Notes: generated by a model from the sequence alone, not told the origin. A DNA stretch of 64,000 bases from Mesocentrotus franciscanus (GCA_037976565.1 CP137671.1:17985910-18049909), one strand, 5' to 3'. Shown: positions 1 to 13,079, counted from the first letter of the stretch. Translations and numbers: made by a program.

Positions 1-430
1 ATGAAATATGTTCTTTATGTTGCAAAATGGTTACTCATATTGTTAGCTACTAAAGGCTCTTCCTTCTATTTCTCTCTCTCTCTCTCTCTCTATCTCCACT
101 CCATGGCATGAACACTTAATTCCATTTGTTCTTCCTATTTCCCTCCTCTTTCTTTGTCTTTCTCTTTATATCTATTTCTAAACCCTCTCTCTCTCTCTCT
201 CGTTCTCTCTTTCGTTCTCACCATCTCTGCGCCATCTCCCAATTTCAATCACAAATCCATCTTCAATCCTCTCTTGTACTCTCCTCTCATTAACCATGAT
301 GCCTGTCATCCAAGTCATCCTCCCAAATCCCTTTGTCTCCATCTCTTCTCCCCACATCTCCCCCCTCCGGTGTCTCATCGCCAAGGCTATACCCTGTATC
401 TATTTGCAATACATCTTTGAATTCTGGTCT
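1..430. repeat. CT-rich low-complexity DNA
   Basis: Several short (CT)n runs (near 76-92 and 188-210) lie in pyrimidine-rich DNA. The Ser/Leu-rich open frame across it is a composition artefact. Confidence 0.7.
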
Positions 431-641
431 CTCGTGCATCTCTGAATGACCTCCGAGAGTCTGAAGTCCAAGGTTATCCTCGTCCTTATTTGTGAAGTAT
501 TGTTGATGTATTTGTCCCAGCCGTGATGTATTTATTTGTCCACCAATCCCTCCTGACACGCACACATGCATGCGAAATGCCAGGTTCGTGAGACTTGCTC
601 CAGAGCTGTCCTATTCCCTCTTTGCTCATTCAAAACATCTA

Positions 642-682
<41 letters not shown>

Positions 683-1115
683 ATCTCTCTGTATTTATCT
701 ATGGCATCTCATCTCATGTCTGAAGTCCAAGGTTGCTTTTTCCATCATGATGGACTATTCTGATCTATGATATTGACTGTAGAGAGCCAGAAGGGTGTTC
801 TGCATGGACGTCTTTCTGGCTATCAAAAGATTGTGTTTGCCCTCTCGTATCCCAACACGCACACCAACTGCATTCTCTCCCCACCCCCACTCTCCCCCCT
901 CTCTCTCCTTATGTCTGAAGTCCAAGGATGGTATTCCTATATTGATAGACTATTCTGATCTGGGATATTGGCCGTTCAGATCAAACAAGGGTTTTCTGCA
1001 CATCCTTGTGAAAGTTTGTTCCTCTTGTTTCCCAACAACATACACACCAACTCCGGTGCACATTCAAGTTGATGATCACAACAAAGTACCCTTTCTATTT
1101 AGACACCCATGTTGA
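431..1115 (+). repeat. Decayed tandem array, units with GTCTGAAGTCCAAGG
   Basis: GTCTGAAGTCCAAGG occurs exactly at 459-473, 718-732 and 913-927. Each is accompanied by a similar context: a cytosine-rich ACACGCACAC segment, a CT run, then the motif, then a TGATAGACTATTCTGATC-like segment. The units are about 200-260 bp and strongly diverged. Related units recur at about 2260 and 3110. Confidence 0.6.
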
Positions 1116-2175
1116 GTTTGGGTCAACCAATTACAATGTGAAAGAAACCCATAAGTTCTCGGGAAAGGTCGATTATGTACAGCCTATGAAAATGCTAGCT
1201 TGAAGGAAAAAACCCACAAACTGTGAAATGCTCTGCAGGCAAATACTGGCACATGGGACAACACACACCGGTGAGGCATCCAAATTTCATCCAAAGTTTC
1301 AAACTAGTTCTAATCATATTTGGAATATGAGGGTATTTTAAGATAAACATCTTTCATGTGACATTGTTGTTAATATCGTGAGTAAATAATGAGACGGGCA
1401 TAAAGTCTAATGCTTCCTGTAGACTCAGGGCCCTTTTCATTCTCGACCAATGGTGTGATATTCTACCACCTGGGAATATGAAACAAAGAGAAAGATGACA
1501 AAGTATTTTTCATCTTTAACAGGGCTGCAGCACAGAACCCTCCCTGTATCAGTCTAAATACTGCAGCTTATCTTAGGTATGAAGGTCAAGGTCGTAATCT
1601 TTAGATGTTGATGTGTTTACCAAACTCCGATATATTTATCACATAACTCAAATTCAAGGTTGCTTTAAATTCCCCTTTCAGTTGCAATTATTCAACATTT
1701 TCCTGCTTAAGTATTTCTCTCTCTTTCTTTCTCTCTTAATCTCTCTCTCTCTCTTTCTCTCTCTCTCACTCACTCATTATGTCTTCTCTCTCTCTCTCCT
1801 CCCTCTATTTCTCTCTTCCCTCTACTTCTCTCTTCAGAAGTCAGAAGGGCGCTAATTCCAATTTCAAATATAAAAAAATCTTCTGGATCTTAGTAGATGA
1901 TATACAGGTTTATCTCCTATCTCCATCAAAATCTTCCCCCATTACCTCATAAGAATAAACGTTGCTTACCTGAATACCGCAAGTACAGCAGAGCCAAAAC
2001 ACGAATTTGAAAAAGAAAAGGAAGAGATAAGAAAACACAGATTAGTATCAACCAAATATAACACAATGAAAGAGAATACAACAACAGTATAATCTGATAC
2101 ATTAATTTCTTATGGAGAATAATATTCAAGCTTAGATAAGTTAAAATAAATTACGTTATAAATCAAGTAAAAGAT
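1116..2175. other. Intergenic DNA with a CT run and a possible half hairpin
   Basis: No gene is recognised. A CT-rich run lies at about 1720-1835. TCAGAAGGGCGCTAATT at 1841-1857 resembles one arm of the dispersed hairpin family. Confidence 0.4.
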
Positions 2176-2196
2176 TAAATTTTAATAAATAACCTC

Positions 2197-2232
<36 letters not shown>

Positions 2233-2853
2233 TCACTCTCTCCCCCTCCTCCTCTCATTTCATGTCTCATGTCCAAGGTTGAAATATTCGTATGTTTGAT
2301 CATTTCTCCAACCCGCGATTAATTTGTCCATCTTGCTTCCCTACAGGCACACACAAAGCAAATTCGCACGACTCATTTTCAAGGTTGTTCTATTCCCCTT
2401 CGCCATTTGTTATTCAACAAATATCTCATCACTTCCATCCTCTAACCCCTCTTCCTCATATTTGAGATATCCATATCCACTATTCGCCTCATATTTCTTT
2501 CTTACCTCCTCAAGTTATTTCTCCTTTTAATTTCCTCATATATCATGTCTCCCTTCTTTTCTTTCTAAACCCTTTGACTACCAAGCCCCAGATGACTCGA
2601 GCTGGGCTAAGGAAAATGGGTGCATTACCATTTACAATTTTCTCTCTCATATCTTTTAAATGCTCTCTCTCTCTCTCTCTTTCTGATTATTCACCTCTTT
2701 CATCTTTATATCCCCCCCCTTTACTACCCTTCCTCCTTTTTTTAATGTTATCTTCATCGTTATGTTTATTCTCTCCTTCTCGCCTTCCTTTTCTCATTTT
2801 CTTCCCTGTAACTCTTTCTCACTCACTCCAATTCCTACCATTTGCTATATTTC

Positions 2854-2895
<42 letters not shown>

Positions 2896-2900
2896 CCTCC

Positions 2901-2952
<52 letters not shown>

Positions 2953-3130
2953 CCTCCCTCCCTCCCTCTCTCTCTCTCTCTCTTCTGGCAGCCTATAATA
3001 TTTAGCACAACACCTCTATTTCCTCATTCACAGCCACCCCACCCACCCACCCCACCAATTCCTCTCTTTCCCATTATGTATACAGTCCAGCCAGATCTTA
3101 TGCATATCAGAGTCTCAAGTCCAAGGTTGT
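2176..3130 (+). repeat. CT microsatellites with further diverged array units
   Basis: (CT)n runs occur at 2197-2232 and, with CCCT interruptions, at 2853-2986. Copies of the array motif occur as GTCTCATGTCCAAGG (2264-2278) and GTCTCAAGTCCAAGG (3112-3126), showing that the array at 0.4-1.1 kb extends to here. The overlapping Ser/Leu-rich frames are not genes. Confidence 0.7.
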
Positions 3131-4190
3131 ACAGTGTCTATTTACATTGCTTCCAAACATCATGCAATCAGAATTCCAAACTCATTCTCATCAGCAACTA
3201 CTCAACATTTGACAGCCGTGGAAAGTCTCGAAGTAATGCAGAGTTTAATCTTGCCATTTTTGTGCAATGTTCCATCAGATAATTGTTTCCCAAAAGTCAA
3301 AGTCGTGCCTTTGTGGCCAATGTTTAAGTGGAACTTCTGGTGGCAAGAATAGAAGAAAGGAGAAAATCCTGTAAAACATATCTTGATGTTCAAGTCCCAC
3401 AAACTCAAATGTTTTATACAAGGTGTATTTGCCTTTGGTTTCAATATTTCAATGTGTTTGGCCTGAGAATATATGAGTGGATTTGTTTTCTTCTTCATTA
3501 AACTAAAACAGGTCTGTATTGTGAGGTTAATTCCTATGAAATATATTTCATTTTTGTGCCAAATTTAGCAAACATAGAAAATAAGATAACTAAAAACACA
3601 TGTATGTCTATTGAATGTTCATGTTGGATGATTATAAACCTCAGTGGCAGATTGAGAAATTTCACAACCTCTAACAAAAAGGGGGTTTATCACATTTTAA
3701 GGCACCACTTTGGTCCAAGATTTTTACCAGGGGAGGGAGGCACAAGAACACAACTGTGTAGCTTTTATCCTTTTGTGTAATAAATGCCACCAGATTTCGT
3801 TTTGCTCAGGGGGCATTAACCCCCCCCCGCCCTCCCCCGTCCATCATTGAACCTGGTTGAGTGAAAGAGGTGAACTCCAAGGTAGGCCCTAATCTACATG
3901 ATTGTGTGCTATCTTTGGTAGGTACCACTCAACTATGTAACCTTCACACCTGTTTCTGATAGCTGAACTGAAATTCCTTTCTGTAATGTCAGGGGTTTAC
4001 ATTATCTAAACTTTTCGGTGGTGGCTATGTTGGAATCATTTCTCACTTTCATAACATAATTTGGTCTCAAGAAAGGGAGTAAGTGACAAGGGGAGAGGGG
4101 GGTAGAGAGTTGCTGATAAAGAGGGTGCAAGAGAAATAGATATGGGGAAAGAGTGAGAAGAGTGAGAAGGGAAGAGGGAGAAAGAGGGAG
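3131..4190. other. Intergenic DNA, nothing recognised
   Basis: Ordinary AT-rich sequence with a short C-run at about 3821-3828. Short open frames have no family resemblance. Confidence 0.4.
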
Positions 4191-4735
4191 AAAGAAAGAG
4201 AAAGTGAGAGAGAGAGGGGAGAGAGAGTAAGCGAAGAAAGAGGAAAAGTGTGGATAAGTTCACATCTTCTAAAGATCTAATGTTGAACAAATATCTCCTT
4301 TTTTTCTTCTATCCCCCCCCCCTCTCTCTCTTTCTTCTTCTTCTTCTTCTTCTTCTTCTTCTTCTTCTTCTTCTTCTTCTTCTTCTTCTTCTTCTTCTTC
4401 TTCTTCTTCTTCTTCTTCTTCTTCTTCTTCTTCTTCTTCTTCTTCTTCTTCTTCTTCTTCTTCTTCTTCTTCTTCTTCTTCTTCTTCTCTTCTTCCTTCT
4501 CCTTCTCCTTCTCTTCTCCTTCTCCTTCTCCTTCTCCTTCTCTCCTTCTCCTTCTTCTCCTTCTCCTCCTTCTTCTCCTCCTCCTCCTTCTTCTCCTTCT
4601 CCTTCTCCTCCTTCTTCTTCTTCTTCTTCTTCTTCTTCTTCTTCTTCTCTTCTCCTCCTCTTCTTCTCCTCCTCCTCCTCCTCCTCCTCCTCCTCCTCCT
4701 CCTCCTCCTCCTCTTTTTCTTCTTCTCCTCCTCAT
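4191..4735. repeat. Purine/pyrimidine tract: GA run, (CTT)n, then CTC/CTT mixture
   Basis: A GA-rich stretch is followed by an almost pure (CTT)n block (about 4329-4487) and a mixed CTC/CTT block to about 4714. Every base of the CTT/CTC part is a pyrimidine on the plus strand. The Leu, Glu, Lys and Arg homopolymer frames across it are artefacts of the repeat. Confidence 0.95.
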
Positions 4736-5545
4736 TCTTCACACTGTACCACTGTATTTCAACACAAACAGGCAATGTGATACATGTATATATTATTCCT
4801 CATCTTGAGTGCCTCCCACGTCTCCTTTTCCTTTCACAACCTTATCAAATATACATCACTTGTCACACCCAGAACAGTTCATTTGAGATGTAACATGCAT
4901 CATCCTGCTAAACCGTATACTAACACCAAAATGAATATATGGTAATCCATGCCAGAAGGCGTCAATTACAAGACAGTCCGACATCAAATTTCATCTCGCT
5001 TTCATGGCTTTGTCCTGTTCAAACGGACAGATAACAGTGCCCGGGATCATCGGCTTTACTTCTGCGGATGAAATCAGTGTCACAGACAGACTCAAATTGG
5101 CAAATCAATTAAATTTCCGAGGGGATACAGTTCATAAGCTTAACCAAATGTCCATTAGTCATAATTAGTTATGGATAACAGATTTAATTTGGTGAGGATC
5201 TTTCCTTTCGAGATGAAGACGTAAAACTTTCTCAACCCATTATAATCAATTCCTTGCCCTGTTTTTCTGATCACAATCCAATGGTTCACAACCTGTCATC
5301 AAAAAATATATCATTTGCATCTCTGTATTTTCTTTTCCTCATTCTCTTTCAAATAAAGAACAATATCCTGAACATAACGAAAGAAAATAAATGCACAAGT
5401 AAAGGATTAAACTACTTTGAATTGTTCCTCAAAGCGGGACTGTTAATATTACATTATAAGCAAAGTTTTTGTGCACTAGTTAGTAGAATCTAGAAGCTTT
5501 CATGCACACTGATTCAGAAGTAAAATGCTCATTAAATGAATATAT
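4736..5545. other. Intergenic DNA, nothing recognised
   Basis: AT-rich sequence. The 4960-5110 part is more balanced in composition but shows no open frame with family resemblance. Confidence 0.4.
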
Positions 5546-5604
5546 TGTCTGCAAGAAGGGCATTAACTCATATAATTTAAAGCGTTTCTAGCTTTGAGCA
5601 TACA
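5546..5604 (+). repeat. Hairpin-family copy (diverged right arm)
   Basis: The left arm GCAAGAAGGGCATTAACTC and the loop CATATAATTTAA are clear. The right arm (about 5581-5602) is decayed. See the full copies at 41.6 and 50.7 kb. Confidence 0.55.
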
Positions 5605-7774
5605 ATAAATTAAGCATCTTTACAAGCATCAAAGGAGGCTTAACCTACATGTATTACTAATTAGAATATCAGATTTCCTTAAAGGGATTGGGTATCTTTG
5701 TCTCAGATTCTAAACAAAATCCTTGATTTAGCTCATGCTGCAATCATAATTATAAACCTTTAGGTCAGTCAGGAATTCCATGACGTTTACAAGCTGATCG
5801 ATCGTCTGATTATCAAGATATTTATGATTGAAATTCAAAATTTCAAAACCGTTGGGAAACGTTTTTATAACACTACAGTCTATTGGGGAAGATGAGTATG
5901 GTAAAGCCGGTCACTCAAATATTTTTACTTTTTTGAGGCACTTCATGATCATTTTGAAGCGCTTTTTTTTAGGGCTTCAATATTACACCATATCACAGAC
6001 ACTGATAACACGTAGGGCAATGCATCTCAGATTTGGTATTGTTAAACAATGCCTTTAAGCTCAAAAGATGGATGAAGACCTATTTTTGTGGCTCAGTCAT
6101 GGAAATTAGCATTTATTTTGAAGTCATCCTTTTCCGTGAACATTTTACAGACTATGAGAGACGAGGAGTGTAGCAAGTCCTTTTTCAGAGCTTTGGGGTC
6201 ATCGCTGGAAGAGACACAAGTTCATCATACTTTGCTCGTCTCACAACTCATATGCATGTAAATAATTATCCCCAAATTCCCCCTCTCCCTCCTTCTCTCT
6301 CTCTCTCTCTCTCTAATGAATGCCAAGGCCAATTTGTGCTCAACTTTTAGATCTTCTACGTTAAATGCACTGCTAGAAGAGATTGCTATGCAGTGACGGG
6401 TAATTTGGCTTCTAAATTAGGTTAGAAACATCCCTCTATCTCACTTATCGTGGAGTATAAGAGATAACGTTGGTTTCCTTCGTAATTTAGACAACTGTGA
6501 ATCATATCAAAACAAAGAAGGGGTGAAAAGTGTCCCTTCATTCACAAAAAGAAAAAGGCGTGGCCCTTACAAGTGCCTTTTTATATTTCTTCAAAAAGAG
6601 CAGATCCTCTTTAAAAAAAACATTGTCAACTAACCAGAAGTGAAGAACATCCATTCAAATAAAGAATCTTTTGGAACACTTATATTTATCATCATACAGT
6701 TCAATTGCATTTGGGACCTTGCTACATTTTATAATTATGTATTTATAGTTTTGAATTTGCTGAATGAAATCATATCAGCTGTCATTTTTACCTTCATGCA
6801 TTTCATGCATGACATATCTAATAATAGATGATATTTTTGGTGCTGTTTAAGAAGGAAACAAAGAATTGTAAGTTGAATCTCAAAAGCCAATGAAGGATGG
6901 TTACCTGTAAGCTGATTTGAAAAGCTTTACCTGTCTATATCACTTTCCAAGTATTAACCGATGTATGGAGCAAATCCCCAGAATTCCAAGGTTTAAATCC
7001 TGAGGTAACACATGCAAACTGACGCACGATCTCACCATGAACGTTAATTCAATAGTCAGGTCCGCCAGCATCTCAAATAAACCCTTCCAGTCCCACATCT
7101 TTACAATCATGTACTGTAAGTCCAGTCCAACACACAGGATTGGGTGTGAGTGGGTTAAGGCCAAGTTCAAAAGGTTATGGTGTCCTTAAGATGATAATTC
7201 AATTGGGTTCGGGGGATTAGGAGCGGAATACAGGTGCCTGTAGCCATTAAGGTAGGAACAATTCAAACAGCTACGCTCAATGACAACGCATTTATCAAGA
7301 ATTACACCCATGCGTCTGATATATATAAAGAGAAATTGATGGCATTAGATGTTGAGGGTCTCCAAAAAGCGCATTACTGAGTTGCAATTATATGTGTAAC
7401 TTAGTAGCCATTCTAAAACAAGTAAATTTGGCTGATATAATGAATGATATCTGAGTGTATACTCATGTCAGCAAATAATCAAATCAATAATATTAACAGA
7501 TAAAGAAACACAAATCACCCAAATTTATGCATACTTTAATACATTTTTCAATACCACAAGCTGTGTCAAGTATTTTTTATATCGAATCCAAAAGTTTAAA
7601 ATGACATAACTTCTCTTAGTACTAAAAAAAATACAAATATTTTTAAAGTCTAGAAAATAAATATTTGGAATTAAATATTCAAAATTCATTCGTTGAAAGC
7701 CAGTTTCCATTTTGTTTTCATTTGGTGGAAGGGAGATTCCTTACAAAAAGGCCTCTTCAATGTACCTCTTCAAT
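5605..7774. other. Intergenic DNA with a short CT run
   Basis: Only a CT run at about 6293-6314 stands out. Short open frames at 5828-6058 and 6940-7170 have no recognisable domains. Confidence 0.4.
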
Positions 7775-7873
7775 GTCTTTTGGAAGGTGACGTTAAAGGT
7801 CGGTCCCCAGACGTAAATAATCATATCTGATTGATACACGTCTGTAAAAACCTAAATACACACACACACACAC
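7775..7873 (+). repeat. 5'-truncated copy of the Alu-like-headed SINE
   Basis: This segment is the reverse complement of the tail region of the element at 18911-19091, sharing GGTGACGTTAAAGGTCGGTC and the following 60 bases, and ends in (CA)n. The head is missing. The two copies in opposite orientations show it is a dispersed retroposon rather than a local duplication. Confidence 0.75.
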
Positions 7874-7899
7874 CACTGGATTATGGAACTTCACGTTTT

Positions 7900-7972
7900 T
7901 AGGTCTGCAAAAGGGACAAACCGTCTTTATGTGTTAAGTGTTAACGCCCTTCTGGCTCTCAACAGACAATGT
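7900..7972 (+). repeat. Hairpin-family copy
   Basis: The right arm TTAACGCCCTTCTGGCTCTC followed by AACAGACAATG is near consensus. The left arm (about 7903-7920) is badly decayed. Confidence 0.55.
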
Positions 7973-8289
7973 ATCATTGTAAGAAACCATGATTAAATAA
8001 ACTTTTCCCCCGCAAGTGCAAGGTGGGATTGAACTTCTAAATTCTCACAAAACTTGTTTACGATTCCTAGCGAAGCGCAGAATCTTGCTGAAGAGATGTC
8101 ACGCAAATTGGCGAGAATTTGATCAGACACAAAAAAGCCGGTGACGCATCTCCAAATTGAAATGGATGACCTTGTGGTCGAAGCCACAGTTTCTGACAAC
8201 TTTTCTTGGGGGAAAATGTGAATGAAGACAGTGAGTAAGGAAGAGGGATAAGGTACATGATTAAGGTTGTCTTAAAACATATGCTACTG

Positions 8290-8405
8290 AATGAGAGAAC
8301 ATACAGAGAGAGGGGGATGAGAGAGGGAGAGAAAGAGAGAGGGGAGAGAGAAAGAGAGAGGGGAGAGAGAAAGAGAGAGGGGAGAGAGAAAGAGAGAGGG
8401 GAGAG
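8290..8405. repeat. About 20-bp GA-rich tandem repeat
   Basis: A GAGAGAAAGAGAGAGGGGA unit repeats about four times in register, then passes into the longer-period array. Confidence 0.7.
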
Positions 8406-8850
8406 AGAGAGATAAAGAGAGAGCAAGCAAAAGAAGGAGAGGAGGAGGAGGGAAGAGAGAGATGGTAAAGGGAGATATAATATATACATAATGTTAGAGA
8501 GAGAGGGGGTGAGAGGGGGAGGAGAGAGATATATAAAAAGAGAGAGAACAAGCAAGAAAAAGAGAGGAGGAGGGAGGGAAGAGAGAGAGGTGGTAAAGGT
8601 AGGGATAAAATGAACATAATGTTAGAGAGAAGGAGAGAAAATGAGAAGGGGAGAAGAGAGAGAGAGATAAAGAGAGAGCAAGCAAGAGAAAGGGAGGGGA
8701 GGGATGGAAGAGAGAGATGGTAAAAGGTAGGGATAATAATTATGAACAGAGTGTTAGAGAGGAGAGGAAATGAGAAGGGGAGAAGAGAGAGATAAAGAGA
8801 GAGCAAGCAAGAGAAAGAGAGGGGAAGGGAGGGAAGAGACCAGAAAAGGT
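8406..8850. repeat. GA-rich minisatellite, 118-130 bp period
   Basis: The landmark AAAGAGAGAGCAAGCAA (and a variant) recurs near 8413, 8535, 8665 and 8792. Each copy is followed by a GGAGGGAGGGAAGAGAGA block, a TGGTAAAGGTAGGGATA block and an AACATAATGTTAGAGAG block. About four copies are present. The long Ser/Leu frame on the minus strand is an artefact. Confidence 0.8.
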
Positions 8851-9260
8851 GATAGCACATAGTACTGTAGAATAAAAAGAAAGAGAACAAGAAACAGAGA
8901 TAGAAAGAGAGAAAATGCGGAGAAAGCGGAAATGGCAGAAAATACATATATTAAAGAAAAAGATGCAGTGACAGAGAAGGATTTGGAAGATGGTGTGATA
9001 GAAGGATTTGGAAGATGGTGTGATAGAGGGACAAAAGAAGGCAGAAAGAGGAATATATAAAGTTAAGGCAAAAGAACAGTTTTAGTGGAAGCAGTGCACC
9101 AGACATGTGTACTCCCTAAATCGAGCTTTCAAGAAACACTTGAAGAGGGAGAGGATGGGAGAAACAGACAAAAAGAGGGAGAGAGAGATGGAAAACGAGA
9201 GAGAGAGAGAGAGAAGAAAAGAGAAGGAAAAAGAGAAAAAGAGAGAAGGAGTAAGAGGGC
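8851..9260. repeat. GA-rich low-complexity DNA with a small tandem duplication
   Basis: A 25-bp GATAGAAGGATTTGGAAGAT segment is duplicated at about 8975-9025. A GA run follows at about 9170-9255. Confidence 0.65.
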
Positions 9261-11672
9261 AGAACGTGTCTTAAGCCAACTGTGCCGTGATGAAAGATTC
9301 TGAGATTTTTCAGCCAAATCCTGAGGGCTAAAGACCGTGTTGGGGAGGTCGGCCATGTGCCACGGAAACACCGCTCAAGATTTGGAGATTTTCGGCGAGT
9401 AGTTGGAAGTCGTTGAACTCCAGGTTTTAACCAATCGCGAGGCAGGGGCTTGTGAGACGAGAGATGAAAAGAAACCTTGCAAGATAAACTGTTAGATGTG
9501 TGTGATAGGGAAAAAGATCGACATAGGTAGTGAAATTATTAGTTACCGAATGCAGATGTAGATGAAGAAGCGGTTTGGAGAGGAAATCCTACATATGTAT
9601 GATCTTGGCCAACACCCGCAAGTTCATTAACACCTAGGCTTTCCAGCCAGGAGTTTCCAGGGATATTCTCCAAAATAGAGGATTAGCCCTTTTAGAGCTG
9701 GAGGCGGTATGTCCAATGCATTACCCTTTCAGAGCCTATCAAAAACAAACAATTTGCTTTTACTTGAAGTTACTTTATATCCTCACTTGACTTCCATTCA
9801 ACTTGCCCATAACATACAACTAACAAAAAGAAACTACCTGGTACCGTAATTAAACTGACATATTTCATCCATTTTTGGATACTTAAATATCTTTGTAATA
9901 TTTCACATCTTCGACCATAAAAATTAGTCATTCTTTTTTTTTTAATTCAATGTTTTATAAACCATACAGTGAGGTATTACTGAGCAAAGTTTAGTCAAGA
10001 TGAAATTTTTTTTTCAATGTAGTTATTGCAAAATTGCATCACAAATGTTCATAAATAGCCATTTGCTGTTTGGATCATGCGAATCATATGCACTAATTCT
10101 CACTGAAGAAGGTGTATGTCCAATCAAACATTGGAACAAAGAATTAGCCGTCGTAATTTTGGGAGATAATCTATGACGATAGTTTGAAGGGTACAATTCC
10201 TTTACAATACCAGCTTCTCAATCAAATTTTACAGATCACAAAGGAGCAAAGATCATGAAATGGAAATGCAGTTGGTCTGGCTAATTATAAAAAGTGAAAG
10301 AGAGGTTCACCCCCCTCCCCCCTTCTGCCCACAACCCCTAATTGACCTCGAAGGCACACTGACCACTAACCCTCTCAGAAATGATGTCAGTGATCATCCC
10401 TCTGGTGCGCGACATGATGACACGCTTTAATTTAGCGTGCACAATGGGCAGGCAAGCGACAGCGATGGAGCCCTTGGAGCGCGGAGAGGGTCTGGAGCAC
10501 AGGTAGCAGGGGAGCAGCGAAGTACAGTGAACTGACGAACGTCAACGACATTGAGATGCACTCTTGGAATTAAACACACAAGCTAGACAACTGATTAGGT
10601 AAACACCGCCTGTATTCTGATCAAGAAATGTTATTGGCTAATTAACTGGAAGATGGGGAGGGTGCATTGATTCATGTGATCCCAAATGTAGAGCGTAACG
10701 TCAACAGAATGCAGGACGGAACAAAGCGACAAGGACGACCCGATGAATACACTCAGTCACCTGTTAAGGTCGAGATAAACATCTTTGAGGTCCAGTCGAG
10801 CGGACAAATTGCCATGGAGGACTTGAAAGGGAACCGCATTATCAAAATTAACACATCTACGTAATTGCTTTTGCTTTTGTTTCACCGCTTTCCAAAATGT
10901 ATTCCATTCCTCATGCAAACTGTGGGAATGAAAAAAAGTTCAATCTTCAAAAATGTGGGTGAAGGTTGAATACTTTGGATCAGTAATCATCATGATATGA
11001 AAAAGCTTGTTAATACAGTAACTGCATTTACTGTCAGTTTTTCTCACATTCCAGAGTTTTGTTAGAAGTTGCTGGTCAACTACCCATAAACACAACGTAA
11101 AACCACCTAAGGAGTGTGGTCTTTTTTAAACGCAGGCTGAACCTCCATTGGTGTTTGCAGTGTAAATGCTTGCGCTCAGTTTTTGGTGCACAACTCACCA
11201 AAAAGCCAGAATAAGCAAACACTGACGCTTTTTATAGGTTTTTCCAGTACTGCAAATGGTAGTTAAAAATACTGATGGTTTTTCAAATTGGTTTTTCTGC
11301 AATGTACGTTGGCCTATTGTTGGTTGGTGGCACTGTAAAAAAAAATTTTCTCCATCACATAGCAATAGAGTATATATTTAAATAGTAGCTCCCTATATGA
11401 ATTGATCGAATTATATTTATATTATTATCAACATACATGTACATGGAGGCACCAGTAGATATATGCATGCATGTATTTATTAACTATTACCAGTATACAA
11501 ATAAATAGTATTTCCATAGCAGGGGGGATTAATCAACATTATGTAAAATTGCGGAATGCGCTGTTCTTGTCATCGTTTCTTTAATTTAAAGTGTATCATT
11601 CAAAGATTCAACAGTCCATTATAAATACAGAATCTATATTACAAATCTGGTGTTTTTACCATTAAAATTTAT
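9261..11672. other. Intergenic DNA; one GC-balanced patch and one imperfect hairpin
   Basis: The 10370-10560 patch is more balanced in composition and contains a small stem CACGCT/AGCGTG (about 10421-10440). At 11151-11225 GTGTTTGC and TTTTTGGTG are mirrored by CACCAAAAA and GCAAACAC, an imperfect inverted repeat. No gene is recognised. Confidence 0.35.
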
Positions 11673-11809
11673 TCATGCACTAATGCCCTTTTGGTCAAGT
11701 ATTAATCCTCATTACCAAGTCCCTCAGAGAGGACTTTAATCTGTTGGTCCCCTGGTTGCTTGCTTACTTACAACCATACACAGGCTTTCTTAGCAGTCAG
11801 GTCAAACAA
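11673..11809 (+). repeat. tRNA-derived SINE, 3' fragment
   Basis: It aligns with the body and tail of the full copy at 34896-35092: a TTAATCCTCATTACCA block, a GAGAGGACTTTAATC block, a CTGGTTGCT block and the terminal TCTTAGCAGTCAGGT. The tRNA-like head is absent, as expected for 5' truncation. Confidence 0.75.
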
Positions 11810-13079
11810 ACCAACAAACCAACCAACAAGGCACTTCTTTTGAAAGAATAAAAGCGAGCTCAGTACCAGAACCAAGCCTGAAATAGAAGACTAGCCAGTA
11901 TTATGTTCCAATAACAAGAGTGTTCAAGGCCATGTTTGCAGTCTGCTGTGAAAGCTATAAATTGAAGAAATAAATGTCTGGATCATCATGGAGGAAATAT
12001 AAAGTACAAAATGATTTGAGAAATACAAAGCTTTGTAAACATAAGTAATAGCTGTGATATTCTGTTTGCAAGAAAGACGATATATTTAAAAGAAGGAGCG
12101 AACCGTATTTTATGGGGAGATAGCGAGGATGAAGGCAGACGGTGTAGCCTTGTGCTTTGTTTGGGAGTGTATGCGCAGATAAAAGTACAAAGGTTTGATA
12201 TCACGGTGGGTGACGATCAAGGTCTGTTTTCGTAGACTAGTAAAGTTGAAGGCCCTGGGATGAACAGTATTTTGCTTTTTCGTATATTGCTTTCAAGGCC
12301 GTGATGCTGTCTCATGAAAAACACCTGAAGTATGATCAGATCTGATAACTAAAACAGCTTGCCACATGAGTGACTGCATTTATAACTAGCCCGTCTCTTG
12401 GTTGGTTTCTCTCTCTCTTTCTCTCTCTCCCTGTGACTCTCTGCCCCCCCTCTCTCTCTCTCTTCTCTCTCTCTCTCCCTCTCTCTTCCCTGTACTCTCC
12501 GCCACACACCTTTTCCCCTCAACTCAATGCCACATTCAAATGTAAATGTGTACATTACCACAAAGTCATAATACTTTGTTTGTGGTATATATATATATAC
12601 TTTATATATGTGAATATTCATAAACCATATGATAATGTGCTACAATGTTTTAACCACAGTTGCTGATTAAAGCTAACACAATCTGAATATATATATAGCA
12701 TGAAGAGAAAATTGTAAGGCTTGATCACCACACCTACATGTAAGACCGCACAAGCCAACATCAGGTTAACCAACAACAAAAAACACCTGGGTTGCACTTG
12801 TCAAATAGTAATTCTTGCATATTTTCTCAATAAATGCACTTTACAGATCTGAAGTGAACCTGGTATGGATTCAGAGGTGTAAACTAGGGGGGCATGGGGG
12901 AGGAGCATGGGGGCACCAAATGGTAAAAAGACGGATGAAAAAGAAAGAAAACAAATGGAAAGGGAGCAGGAAATAGGTATAGGAAAGAAGGCAATAAGGA
13001 TAAGACACCCTCCTGCTTCATGCTGCCTCTCCACATCCCCACATCCTCACCACTATCTGATTACCCAAAAATATAACCC
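11810..13079. other. Intergenic DNA with a CT run and a (TA)n stretch
   Basis: CT-rich DNA lies at about 12406-12492 and a TATATATATA run at about 12587-12600. A G-rich patch at 12872-12925 (CAGAGGTGTAAACTAGGGGG) resembles the terminus of the hAT-like element at 57.1 kb and may be a decayed relative. No gene is recognised. Confidence 0.4.

Noticed and set aside
4250..4780. Leu/Ser, Glu/Arg and Gly/Lys homopolymer frames
   Set aside because: They are by-products of the CTT/CTC tract in different frames.
6940..7170. Minus-strand frame with LFEMLAD as a possible receptor AF-2 exon
   Set aside because: Only the short FEML wording fits. The rest lacks helices 9-11, and the frame does not end after the motif as an AF-2 exon would.
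8067..8947. Ser/Leu/Pro-rich minus-strand frames (up to 228 codons)
   Set aside because: They lie in the GA-rich minisatellite, and the composition follows the repeat.
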